From contig JAAAOZ010000121.1 in NCBI GenBank assembly GCA_009908585.1, forward strand, positions 1 through 7,892: a stretch of DNA of 7,892 nt, read 5' to 3'. Source of the stretch: Chloroflexota bacterium. Lineage in GTDB: Bacteria; Chloroflexota; Anaerolineae; B4-G1; SLSP01. A model generated the notes under the pieces. The model saw only the letters and a program-made list of their open reading frames with translations, was not told the origin of the DNA and did no database searches. A program made the position numbers and the translations under genes. This document shows, piece by piece, positions 1 through 5,790 of the stretch (positions within the stretch are counted from its first letter, which is position 1; every line of letters begins with the position of its first letter).

Positions 1-1062
1 ATGCTGGGCCTCTGCCTGGGCACCGGCCTCTACGGCTACACCGCCTTCCGCCTGACGCCCCTGGCCGTGGCCTTTGCCTGGCTCCTGGCGTGTGCGCTGG
101 GCGAAGAAGGGGATAAAATATTCCATAACCTCCACTGGACACGCCCGGCGCTGACCGTCGTCACCGCTGCGCTCGTCTTCGTCCCGCTAGGATGCTTCAT
201 GCTGTGGGATCCCGGCGCCTTCTGGGGACGCTCTACCTGGTATCTCTCCCGCAACCCCATCCCCGGCTCGCCCTGGATGATCTTCCTGCGCAACCTCAAG
301 AACCTGGCGCTGATGTTCCACTGGCGCGGCGACTTCATGCCCCTCAGTGCGATTCCCTTCGCGCCGGTACTGACGCCCATCGCGGGCGCGCTGCTGATCT
401 TGGGCGCGATCACGGCACTCTATCGCGTGCTGTGGCGGCAAGAAGCGCGCACGGCCGCGCTTCTCCTGGCGGGATGCATCGCCTGGCTGCCGTCCGCGCT
501 GGCCTTAGCCTTCCCCGATGAAAATCCCAGCGTGGTGCGAACCGGCGCGGCGATCCCCGTCATCTTCACCTTAGTCGCGCTGCCCGTGGGCCGCTGGTGG
601 GTCGGCGTCCGCGCGACGTGGCAAGATGGAGGGTGGCGCGCGCTGCACGTGGCGCTGATCGTGATGTTGCTCGTGGCCAGCGTGGGCCTCAACGCGCATC
701 GCGTCTTCGTGCGCCACGCGGCCGCCTATCGACCGGAGGTGCCGAACACCAGCGAGGTCGCCGCCGCGCTTCGCAGCTTTGACACAATTTTGGGCGATCT
801 CTCCAATGCCTACGTGATCAATGAAGGACGCTGGCTCGTCGCGGACGCTGTCGCCTTCGAATTGGGGCTGCCCACGTGGACAAACATGTTGACATCAGCC
901 GAGGAGATTCCGAGCAGCAATTTAGATCGCCCACGCATGTACATTCTACGCCTCGAGAATGAGACCGATATGCAATTACTGCGATCTCGCTTCCCTGAAG
1001 GACGCGCCACACGCTATCCCTCCCCGGCGGGGAAGCCTTTCATGGTCTACATCGTGCCCTGA
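1..1062 (+). CDS. GT-C membrane glycosyltransferase (family 39-like), C-terminal part
   Basis: Open from the first base to TGA at 1060-1062 (353 codons visible). The ATG at position 1 is probably an internal Met, because no upstream sequence or ribosome site can be seen and the family normally has a further N-terminal half with the catalytic Asp/Glu loop. Alternating hydrophobic segments are visible at about residues 20-33, 50-66, 117-141, 151-171, 181-198 and 214-231. A soluble C-terminal tail of about 100 residues follows (from about 250). The run GLYGYTAFR near residues 9-17 and the R-x-GAAIPVIF stretch near 180-189 resemble GT39/ArnT-like enzymes, which move a sugar from a polyprenyl-phosphate carrier to protein or lipid at the outer membrane face. 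Donor and acceptor cannot be told. It could equally be called an uncharacterised multi-spanning membrane protein. The next gene has its own promoter. Confidence 0.75.
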   Translation: MLGLCLGTGLYGYTAFRLTPLAVAFAWLLACALGEEGDKIFHNLHWTRPALTVVTAALVFVPLGCFMLWDPGAFWGRSTWYLSRNPIPGSPWMIFLRNLKNLALMFHWRGDFMPLSAIPFAPVLTPIAGALLILGAITALYRVLWRQEARTAALLLAGCIAWLPSALALAFPDENPSVVRTGAAIPVIFTLVALPVGRWWVGVRATWQDGGWRALHVALIVMLLVASVGLNAHRVFVRHAAAYRPEVPNTSEVAAALRSFDTILGDLSNAYVINEGRWLVADAVAFELGLPTWTNMLTSAEEIPSSNLDRPRMYILRLENETDMQLLRSRFPEGRATRYPSPAGKPFMVYIVP

Positions 1063-1076
1063 TAGAAAGTGTCCAG

Positions 1077-1104
1077 TTGCCAAACCCCTAAGCTGTGCCA
1101 TAAT
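1077..1104 (+). promoter_or_regulatory. Probable sigma70-type promoter of the CBS-ACT operon
   Basis: TTGCCA at 1077-1082 (5 of 6 to TTGACA) and CATAAT at 1099-1104 (5 of 6 to TATAAT) are separated by 16 bp. They sit in the only gap between the glycosyltransferase and the three-gene operon. The predicted start near 1110 would give a leader of about 55 nt. This is a motif match only. Confidence 0.45.
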
Positions 1105-1132
1105 GAACTAAATTCGCTTCATAAGAACTAAG
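1099..1132 (+). repeat. Imperfect direct repeat in the operon leader, possible operator
   Basis: CATAATGAACTAA (1099-1111) is followed by CATAAGAACTAA (1120-1131). The shared core GAACTAA recurs with a 20-bp period (1105-1111 and 1125-1131), about two helical turns. It overlaps the -10 box and the presumed transcription start, where a repressor or activator site could lie. It is short enough to be chance. Confidence 0.25.
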
Positions 1133-1165
1133 AATCAACTTAGCCACTCGTGAGGAGGAACAACT

Positions 1166-1807
1166 ATGTTAGTCAAAGATCGCATGACCTCGGATCTGAT
1201 TACAACCAACACAAAGATGCCGGTTGATGAGACCCTCAGCCTAATGCGCGAGAACAAAATCCGGCGCTTGCCGGTGGTCGATAAGCGTGGGCGCCTGGTG
1301 GGGATCGTCTCCGAGAAGGATCTGCTCTACGCCTCCCCCTCCCCCGCGACCAGCCTCAGCGTCTATGAGATCGGCTATCTCCTTTCTAAGCTATCGCTTG
1401 AGGATGTCATGAAAGATGTGATCGTGGTGCAGCAGGATGAGACCGTCGAGGACGCGGCCTGTCTGATGGCGGACAATCAAATCGGCGGGCTGCCGGTGAT
1501 GGACGGCGATGCGCTGGTCGGGATCATCACAGAGACCGACATCTTCAAGACCTTCATCGAAATGTTGGGCGGGCGCGAGGAAGGCGTCCGGCTCACATTA
1601 CAGGTGGCGAACGAACCGGGCACGTTGAGCAATTTGACCGGCGCGATCTCAGAGCACGGCGGCGATATCGTCGCTCTGGGAACTTTCGCCGGCCCGACGC
1701 GCGCGGCGAGCCATCTGATGATCAAGGTCTGTGGCCTTGAGGAGGACAAGTTGGTTGAGATTATGGAATCGCTCGCTGCCCACGTGGTGGACGTGCGCGA
1801 GGTGTAG
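1166..1807 (+). CDS. CBS-CBS-ACT domain protein (AcuB-like)
   Basis: A 213-residue cytoplasmic sensor. The ATG at 1166 follows a strong GAGGAGG (1151-1157), which fixes the start. CBS domain 1 covers about residues 2-58 (MTSDLITT, then RRLPVVDKRGRLVGIVSEKDLL). CBS domain 2 covers about 77-132 (EDVMKDVIVV, then GGLPVMDGDALVGIITETDIF). The pair would form one Bateman module, a fold that in known families binds AMP, ATP, S-adenosylmethionine or similar ligands. An ACT domain follows at about 140-213 (VRLTLQVANEPGTLSNLTGAI), a fold that usually binds amino acids and dimerises. The same domain order occurs in AcuB of Bacillus, but no acetoin-utilisation genes are nearby, so that name is not transferred. 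It is first in an operon with a phosphodiesterase and a cNMP-binding protein. The ligand and regulated target are unknown. Confidence 0.93.
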   Translation: MLVKDRMTSDLITTNTKMPVDETLSLMRENKIRRLPVVDKRGRLVGIVSEKDLLYASPSPATSLSVYEIGYLLSKLSLEDVMKDVIVVQQDETVEDAACLMADNQIGGLPVMDGDALVGIITETDIFKTFIEMLGGREEGVRLTLQVANEPGTLSNLTGAISEHGGDIVALGTFAGPTRAASHLMIKVCGLEEDKLVEIMESLAAHVVDVREV

Positions 1808-1842
1808 GGGCGCATCGTTATCCCTACCACTTGGAAAAATTG

Positions 1843-2337
1843 ATGTATTTGGGATTGCTATCGGACACGCACAACGATCAGCAAAAGGTCAAGGCAGCCT
1901 TGCAGATCTATCAGGAGCGCGGGATCACGACGGTGTTGCACGCCGGGGACGTGACCAACGTGGCGACGCTCAAGCTCTTCGCGCCCTTCGATCTGTGGAT
2001 CGCTCAGGGAAATATGGATCGTGACCCCGCTCTACGCGAGACGACCAAGGAGCTATTCGGCCCAGGGCGAATGCAGATGCAGCACGAGTTGACGCTCAAT
2101 GGATCGCGGATCGCGCTCCTCCACGGCGACGTGGGGCGACAACTTGACGCGGTGATGCACGACCCGCGCTACGATTACATCGTCCACGGGCACACCCACA
2201 CCCCTTTGGACAAGAAGATCGCGGAGACCCGCGCCCGCCTCATCAACCCCGGCGCGCTGGGACAATCCCGCTGGCGCGCGGCGACGTGCGCGATGCTGAA
2301 CACTCGGACGGACGATTTAGAATGGTTGCGCTTTTAG
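1843..2337 (+). CDS. YfcE/MJ0936-type metallophosphodiesterase
   Basis: A 164-residue calcineurin-like phosphoesterase of normal length for the compact YfcE/MJ0936 family, which hydrolyses phosphodiesters with two divalent metals in the cytoplasm. The metal-binding motifs are all visible, numbered from the ATG at 1843: SDTH (D8, H10), HAGDV (D36), GNMD (N57, where GNCD is usual), LLHGD (H94), GHTH (H117, H119) and the family signature NPGALGQSR near 136-143. The ATG is preferred because family members start M-x-(I/L/V)-G-(I/L/V)-(I/L)-SDTH. An in-frame TTG at 1831 would add four residues, and neither start has a good ribosome site. It lies 35 bp after the CBS-ACT gene, and its stop overlaps the ribosome site of the next gene, so these are probably co-transcribed. 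The natural substrate is unknown; a cyclic nucleotide would fit the neighbour but is inference. Confidence 0.92.
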   Translation: MYLGLLSDTHNDQQKVKAALQIYQERGITTVLHAGDVTNVATLKLFAPFDLWIAQGNMDRDPALRETTKELFGPGRMQMQHELTLNGSRIALLHGDVGRQLDAVMHDPRYDYIVHGHTHTPLDKKIAETRARLINPGALGQSRWRAATCAMLNTRTDDLEWLRF

Positions 2338-2338
2338 C

Positions 2339-2347
2339 AGGAGGTGA
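2339..2347 (+). promoter_or_regulatory. Strong ribosome binding site that fixes a GTG start
   Basis: AGGAGGTGA is a full-length anti-Shine-Dalgarno match. It lies just after the stop codon of the phosphodiesterase (2335-2337) and just before the GTG at 2351. The placement supports GTG as the true start and suggests translational coupling. Confidence 0.85.
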
Positions 2348-2350
2348 CTA

Positions 2351-2854
2351 GTGCATCTACGAGAAAGTAAACAGATATTGCGACAATCGGATCTCTTCCG
2401 CGATTTGAACGAGATCCATCTGGATTTAGTCCTGCGCGTCTGTGAGGAATCCAATTATCTGGCAGGAGAGTACATCTTCCGTCAGGATGATGTAGGCGAT
2501 GCGCTCTATATCCTCGCGGAGGGCGAGGTCGAGATCATCCTGGAGCCAGAAGCAGCGGAGGAGGCCATCCTGCAGGTCGCGGAGTTGAAGGCGATCAGCA
2601 CCTTCGGTGAGGTCATCCTCGTCGAAAAGGCCAAGCGCACCGCATCCGTTCGCTGCAAGACCGATGCGCAATTGTTGCGCATTCCACGGGATCGGCTGCT
2701 CAAGCTGTGCAACGACTACCCGGAGATTGGCTTCCGCATCATGCGCCGGATGGCCGCTGAGCTTTCGCTCAAGCTGCAAGCCAGCAACTTGAATATCCGC
2801 GAGCAGCTCTTCGATGCCGAGGCCGAGCGGATGCGGCGACCGGAATCGGAATAA
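2351..2854 (+). CDS. Stand-alone cyclic-nucleotide-binding domain protein (Crp-like, no HTH)
   Basis: A 167-residue protein starting at GTG 2351 behind a near-perfect Shine-Dalgarno sequence. It is essentially one cNMP-binding beta-barrel: entry helix about 1-20, YIFRQDDVGDALYILAEGEVEII at about 41-63 (the usual G-D-x-x-G-x-x-Y-x-I-x-x-G-x-V pattern), then the phosphate-binding cassette FGEVILVEKAKRTASV at 85-100. The cassette keeps G86, E87, R96, T97 and A98, the positions that contact the cyclic phosphate and ribose in Crp/PKA-type domains; the common Pro before Arg is Lys here. The C-terminal helix (about 124-160) ends in a charged tail. The protein stops before any winged-helix DNA-binding domain, which Crp/Fnr regulators would carry to about 220 residues. 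It may act through protein partners. It is the last gene of the operon, followed by a terminator. Confidence 0.92.
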   Translation: MHLRESKQILRQSDLFRDLNEIHLDLVLRVCEESNYLAGEYIFRQDDVGDALYILAEGEVEIILEPEAAEEAILQVAELKAISTFGEVILVEKAKRTASVRCKTDAQLLRIPRDRLLKLCNDYPEIGFRIMRRMAAELSLKLQASNLNIREQLFDAEAERMRRPESE

Positions 2855-2872
2855 TTCGCAGGCCTATCACAC

Positions 2873-2911
2873 AGCCCTGACAGGTTTCCGAAGCCTGTCA
2901 GGGCTTTTTTT
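2873..2911 (+). terminator. Rho-independent terminator of the CBS-ACT operon
   Basis: A perfect 12-bp stem, AGCCCTGACAGG (2873-2884) with CCTGTCAGGGCT (2894-2905), can be extended inward by TTT/AAG to a 3-nt CCG loop. It is followed by seven T (2905-2911) on the + strand. On the minus strand there is no T tract after the hairpin, so it should stop mainly + strand transcription. The stop codon and last codons of the converging minus-strand glycosyltransferase lie inside it. Confidence 0.92.
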
Positions 2912-4349
2912 GAGCCATCAACACCACCACCGCCGGGATGGCCGGCACGTAGAAGCGGTCGTAGGCGATGGGGCCGGGAAGCACTACGACGTAGGCCACA
3001 GTGATTCCCAGCAGGAGGGCGACGCTCGGCGCGGATCGCAGGCGCACGAGGCCGCGGAGGCTCAAGGTCCAGACCAAGAGCCGACCGCTCAGCAACGCCC
3101 ACCAGAGCAAAGCCGCCGGCCACGGCGGACGCACGATCCGCTCGCGCACCAGCGCTGCAATCGCATCCCCGAACGCGCCTCGCTCTAACGACCAGCCCAT
3201 CCGCGCCCAGATGTCGGGGACGACGCCCGTCGTCGCCCACGCCCGCCCGAAGAGCGTGCGGTACCAGTGGCGATGCCCCACATCCAGCAAGCTCCGCCCC
3301 ACGCCGCGCAGATGGGCCATGATCCACGCGCGGGGATGGTGCGCGAGCACCTCCCGCGCGAGCGCCGCGAGCTGTCGATGGCGCTCGGTGCGCGCCTCAC
3401 ACGTCTCGGTCTCCCCACTATCGGCCTGGGCGATGTCCCAATCATAGCGGATGGCGGCGCGTAGCTCCAGCATATCGTAGATATACTCCCACGTCGGCGT
3501 CCACGGCGCCGCTTCCACCTGCGCGACCTCGGCCAGCGTCGCCACAGCGCTGACCCGCGCGAGATTCTCCTCGAAGGCGTCGGAGAGCATCCACCGCCCC
3601 ATCACGATGCGATTGCGCGCGAGCCACGGGCAGAGGACGAGAAGCAGCGCGAGCCAGAAGGGAAAAAGATGTATTGCGTATTGCGTATTGCGTAAAAATC
3701 TTGGCGGTGGTTCGGCCAGGCGACCGATCACAGTAAAGCGTCGAGTGACGATGAGCCGAATGGAGATGAGGCCGCCAATGAACAGCGCCAAATACTGGAC
3801 GTTCGGCTTGGTGAGGAGGGTCAGGCCCCAGAGCGCGCCCGCGAGGAAGTTCTGTCGTGGGGTAGGGCGTTTGAGGCTGCAAACGGAGGCCCAGAGCGCG
3901 GCGGTCATCAGCGGGAGGAAAAGATTTTCCGCCAGGAGGTAGCCTAAATAGCGTTGCGTCGTCCCGTTGAGGACGTAGAGCCAGCCGGCCAGCACGCCCG
4001 CGCGCGCGCCGCCCACCTCGCGGCCCAGGCGGATGACGAGCGCGGTCGTGGTCACCGCCAGCAGCACCTGCATCAGCACCGCGCGCGCGGGGGAGACGCC
4101 CAGCACCCGATAGGTGAACATTAGAAAGGCGGGGTACAGCGGGGGCCGGATCGCGGTCGCGCAGAAGGGCGGCGTCCAGCCGATGGCAAAGCCGCGCCCG
4201 GTCAGCATGTTCATCGCCAGGAGATGAAATCCCTCCGCATCGACCGGGCCGATGGGCGGTGGGGTCGTCTGGTGCAGCCAGAGCACGCGCGTCGCTAACG
4301 TCGCGCCCAGCGCGAGCACCGCAGCGATTCGGTAGGTTAAGCGTCGCAT
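2898..4349 (-). CDS. GT-C glycosyltransferase, family 39-like (PMT-type) membrane protein
   Basis: A 483-residue protein with about ten or more hydrophobic segments. After the first membrane helix comes the loop VDAEGFH (D37, E39), where GT39/GT83 enzymes carry the catalytic acidic residue. Further family-like elements are RPPLYPAFL (68-76), LAENLFLPL (139-147), TKPN (180-183), PWLARN (241-246) and DRFYVPAIPA near the C terminus (464-473). Such enzymes transfer sugars from polyprenyl-phosphate donors on the outer side of the cytoplasmic membrane; the substrate is not deducible. The ATG at 4349 gives a natural Arg-rich N terminus before the first helix, with only a weak AAAGG in front. It lies 72 bp downstream of RNase T2 on the same strand and may share its transcript. 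A 7-mer tandem repeat has entered the coding sequence (residues about 219-226) without breaking the frame. The gene ends inside the converging operon's terminator. Confidence 0.87.
   Translation of the reverse strand: MRRLTYRIAAVLALGATLATRVLWLHQTTPPPIGPVDAEGFHLLAMNMLTGRGFAIGWTPPFCATAIRPPLYPAFLMFTYRVLGVSPARAVLMQVLLAVTTTALVIRLGREVGGARAGVLAGWLYVLNGTTQRYLGYLLAENLFLPLMTAALWASVCSLKRPTPRQNFLAGALWGLTLLTKPNVQYLALFIGGLISIRLIVTRRFTVIGRLAEPPPRFLRNTQYAIHLFPFWLALLLVLCPWLARNRIVMGRWMLSDAFEENLARVSAVATLAEVAQVEAAPWTPTWEYIYDMLELRAAIRYDWDIAQADSGETETCEARTERHRQLAALAREVLAHHPRAWIMAHLRGVGRSLLDVGHRHWYRTLFGRAWATTGVVPDIWARMGWSLERGAFGDAIAALVRERIVRPPWPAALLWWALLSGRLLVWTLSLRGLVRLRSAPSVALLLGITVAYVVVLPGPIAYDRFYVPAIPAVVVLMAQKKP
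3671..3694 (-). repeat. Heptanucleotide tandem repeat inside the glycosyltransferase gene
   Basis: Three exact copies of GTATTGC (3671-3691) plus GTA on the + strand, read on the coding strand as TACGCAA-type units. They encode FLRNTQYAIH (about residues 218-227) in the loop between two membrane segments. The patch is clearly more AT-rich than the flanking GC-rich coding sequence. The reading frame stays open. Confidence 0.85.
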
Positions 4350-4365
4350 GCCTTTATCATATACG

Positions 4366-4413
4366 GAATGGGCGAATGGGCGAATCAGCGAGTGAGCGAA
4401 TCAGCGAGTCAGC
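4366..4413. repeat. Octanucleotide tandem repeat between two minus-strand genes
   Basis: Six consecutive 8-bp units, consensus GARTNRGC: GAATGGGC twice (4366-4381), GAATCAGC (4382-4389), GAGTGAGC (4390-4397), GAATCAGC (4398-4405), GAGTCAGC (4406-4413). It fills most of the 72-bp gap between the end of RNase T2 and the start of the glycosyltransferase, where a terminator or promoter would be expected. I see no classical terminator there. Confidence 0.88.
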
Positions 4414-4421
4414 GCTTGCTC

Positions 4422-5519
4422 TCAGAAGTTGTCCAAGCCCACCAGATCTATCTTGAACTGCGCGGGGCAACTGCCGCTCGGCGGGATGTCCTCCGTGGGG
4501 AACAAATCGCCGAAGCCGGCGTCCGGCGGAATATCGGGCCGCAACGCCACCTGGATTTCCGTGAGGAGGCTGACGCCCTCGATCTTGTCGCACCGCAGCG
4601 ACAGATAATCGTGCGCCTCGGCGCCGAACTCGTCCGCGAAGACATCTAACAATTCGTTGCGACTGACCACGCTCCCCGCGTGATCAGCGACGTAGTCGTC
4701 AAACGCTGTGCGCGAAAAGAGATCGGTCAGATGATTGCTCAACGCGAAGTACGCCTCCGCCGACATGCCCGCGCAGGTGCCGTGTTTGTACCACTCGTGG
4801 TTCTGCAAACACGACGCCGTCCCCGGCATAAAAACGGTCAGGTCGGATGCGGTTGCATCCGAGAGGGAGAGAGCGGGCAACGCGCACCAATCGCTCGCTT
4901 GATCCTGACGCACCACCGACGTAGACACATCACAGTAGCCGAAGGTATGATTCGGATCGTCCTCCAGGTTAGGCCACAGTCCGTGTAGGGCGAAGTTGTG
5001 AGCATCATAACGACTCACGGATTGGGTCACGCACTCCTCTTTGCCCGGCTTGGTCTCGCAGAACGCCGGCTGCCAACTGAGCGCCAGCACGTAGTAATCG
5101 AAGTCTCCCACGCCCGTGAACCACGGCGCATCCTCTCCCTCTGGAGATGTCACGGTCTCCGCGCTCTCAAAGAGTGTGGCTGTCGCTGTCGTGCTATCCG
5201 ACGCCGTCGGCGGCACGGACGTCGGCGCCAATGCCTCCGCGGTAGATTCTTCCCCGTCCAACTCCAATTCCACCATCGAGGTCGCCACCACATCCTCGGC
5301 GAAATCGGTCAACTCCTCCGGCAACGGCTCTCCCCGCGGGCTCAATACCGCATTGACCACCAACACTAAGGTAGCTCCAGAAATTAAAACCTCCCAAACC
5401 TGATGTTTTTCCCTCTGAAAACTCCCCGTTTTTGGGAGACTTATTTTCTTGGAACGGCCTAATCCGGCCAAAATCATGCCTATCCAGGCCCAAAGTTTCG
5501 TGCTACGTCCTTCTTGCAA
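4422..5519 (-). CDS. Ribonuclease T2 family protein, membrane-anchored or secreted
   Basis: Endoribonuclease that cleaves single-stranded RNA through a 2',3'-cyclic phosphate, expected outside the cytoplasmic membrane. Both catalytic signatures are intact: CAS I FALHGLWPN (H179) and CAS II HEWYKHGTC (H241, E242, K245, H246). Eight cysteines (154, 163, 196, 212, 237, 249, 310, 351) suit four disulfides. The N terminus has hydrophobic segments (about 9-20 and 44-59), then a Ser/Thr/Pro/Glu-rich linker to about 133, and the catalytic domain from about 138. Start is TTG at 5519, chosen because AGGAGG lies 6 nt upstream; the Met at residue 15 has no comparable site. Residues 21-51 are encoded by an inserted 93-nt repeat element; without them the N terminus would be one uninterrupted helix and the protein 334 residues. 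It may be co-transcribed with the downstream glycosyltransferase. The family is certain, the biological role is not. Confidence 0.95.
   Translation of the reverse strand: MQEGRSTKLWAWIGMILAGLGRSKKISLPKTGSFQREKHQVWEVLISGATLVLVVNAVLSPRGEPLPEELTDFAEDVVATSMVELELDGEESTAEALAPTSVPPTASDSTTATATLFESAETVTSPEGEDAPWFTGVGDFDYYVLALSWQPAFCETKPGKEECVTQSVSRYDAHNFALHGLWPNLEDDPNHTFGYCDVSTSVVRQDQASDWCALPALSLSDATASDLTVFMPGTASCLQNHEWYKHGTCAGMSAEAYFALSNHLTDLFSRTAFDDYVADHAGSVVSRNELLDVFADEFGAEAHDYLSLRCDKIEGVSLLTEIQVALRPDIPPDAGFGDLFPTEDIPPSGSCPAQFKIDLVGLDNF
5367..5462. mobile_element. MITE-like 90-bp element, copy 1, inserted in frame in RNase T2
   Basis: The element 5370-5459 is flanked on each side by TAA (5367-5369 and 5460-5462). 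Ends read inward are GGTAGCTCCAG on the left and GGCCGTTCCAAG on the right, an imperfect terminal inverted repeat, with an inner pair CTCCCAAA / TTTGGGAG (5391-5398 and 5431-5438 approximately). It is about 84% identical by hand count to copy 2 at 5565-5660. Element plus one TAA is 93 nt, exactly 31 codons, and all frames used by RNase T2 through it are open. It carries no transposase, so movement would have needed an enzyme in trans. A 3-bp TNA-type duplication (IS5/IS1031-like) or a TA duplication (IS630-like) would both fit; this is inference. Confidence 0.72.
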
Positions 5520-5525
5520 TATATG

Positions 5526-5531
5526 CCTCCT
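5526..5531 (-). promoter_or_regulatory. Ribosome binding site deciding the TTG start of RNase T2
   Basis: The minus strand reads AGGAGG followed by six bases and TTG (5519-5517). This is the best Shine-Dalgarno match near the gene, and it selects the upstream TTG over the later in-frame ATG at 5477. Confidence 0.8.
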
Positions 5532-5564
5532 AAAATAAACTCGACGGATTCACCCTGTAACGAT

Positions 5565-5660
5565 TAAGGTAGTTCCAGGATTTAAAACCTCCCAAACCTG
5601 ACGTCCTTTCCTCGGAAAATCACGTGTTGTTGGGAGATTTATTTTCTTGGAACGGCCTAA
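5565..5660. mobile_element. MITE-like 90-bp element, copy 2, upstream of RNase T2
   Basis: The element 5568-5657 has TAA on each side (5565-5567, 5658-5660), the same length and orientation as copy 1. Its first 28 bp (5568-5595) and the reverse complement of its last 28 bp (5630-5657) match at 20 of 28 positions without gaps; key blocks are GTTCCAGGA / GTTCCAAGA and CTCCCAA / CTCCCAA. A 34-bp centre is less conserved between the copies. It lies 34 bp upstream of the RNase T2 ribosome site, in the expected promoter or leader region. It is non-coding. Confidence 0.72.
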
Positions 5661-5790
5661 TCTATCCCTCAAAGGGTTATACCATTTACTCAGCAGATGA
5701 GCAAGTGAAGAATCCGATCACATAACCTCCTGACCTTGCATCTGTCATAAACCTCGAAATCTGGCCCTTGACTTTTCAGATAACATGGGC
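5661..5790. other. Intergenic stretch with no recognised feature
   Basis: Between copy 2 of the repeat element and the inverted-repeat region I see no open reading frame with a ribosome site, no RNA gene and no convincing promoter. A TTGACT at 5768-5773 resembles a -35 box, but no -10 box follows at a usable distance. The whole gene-free interval is 5520-6275. Confidence 0.6.

Noticed and set aside
1128..1143. CTAAG-AATCAA-CTTAG hairpin in the CBS-ACT leader
   Set aside because: A 5-bp AT-rich stem is too weak and too likely by chance to list as a feature.
2716..3327. Minus-strand frame of 203 codons spanning the terminator
   Set aside because: It shadows the cNMP-binding gene and the GT39-like gene in other frames, runs through the terminator, and has biased Ala/Arg/Gly composition typical of antisense frames in GC-rich DNA.
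5532..5560. TTACAG - 17 bp - TATTTT on the minus strand as RNase T2 promoter
   Set aside because: The putative -10 box directly abuts the AGGAGG, so the transcript would begin at or after the ribosome binding site.
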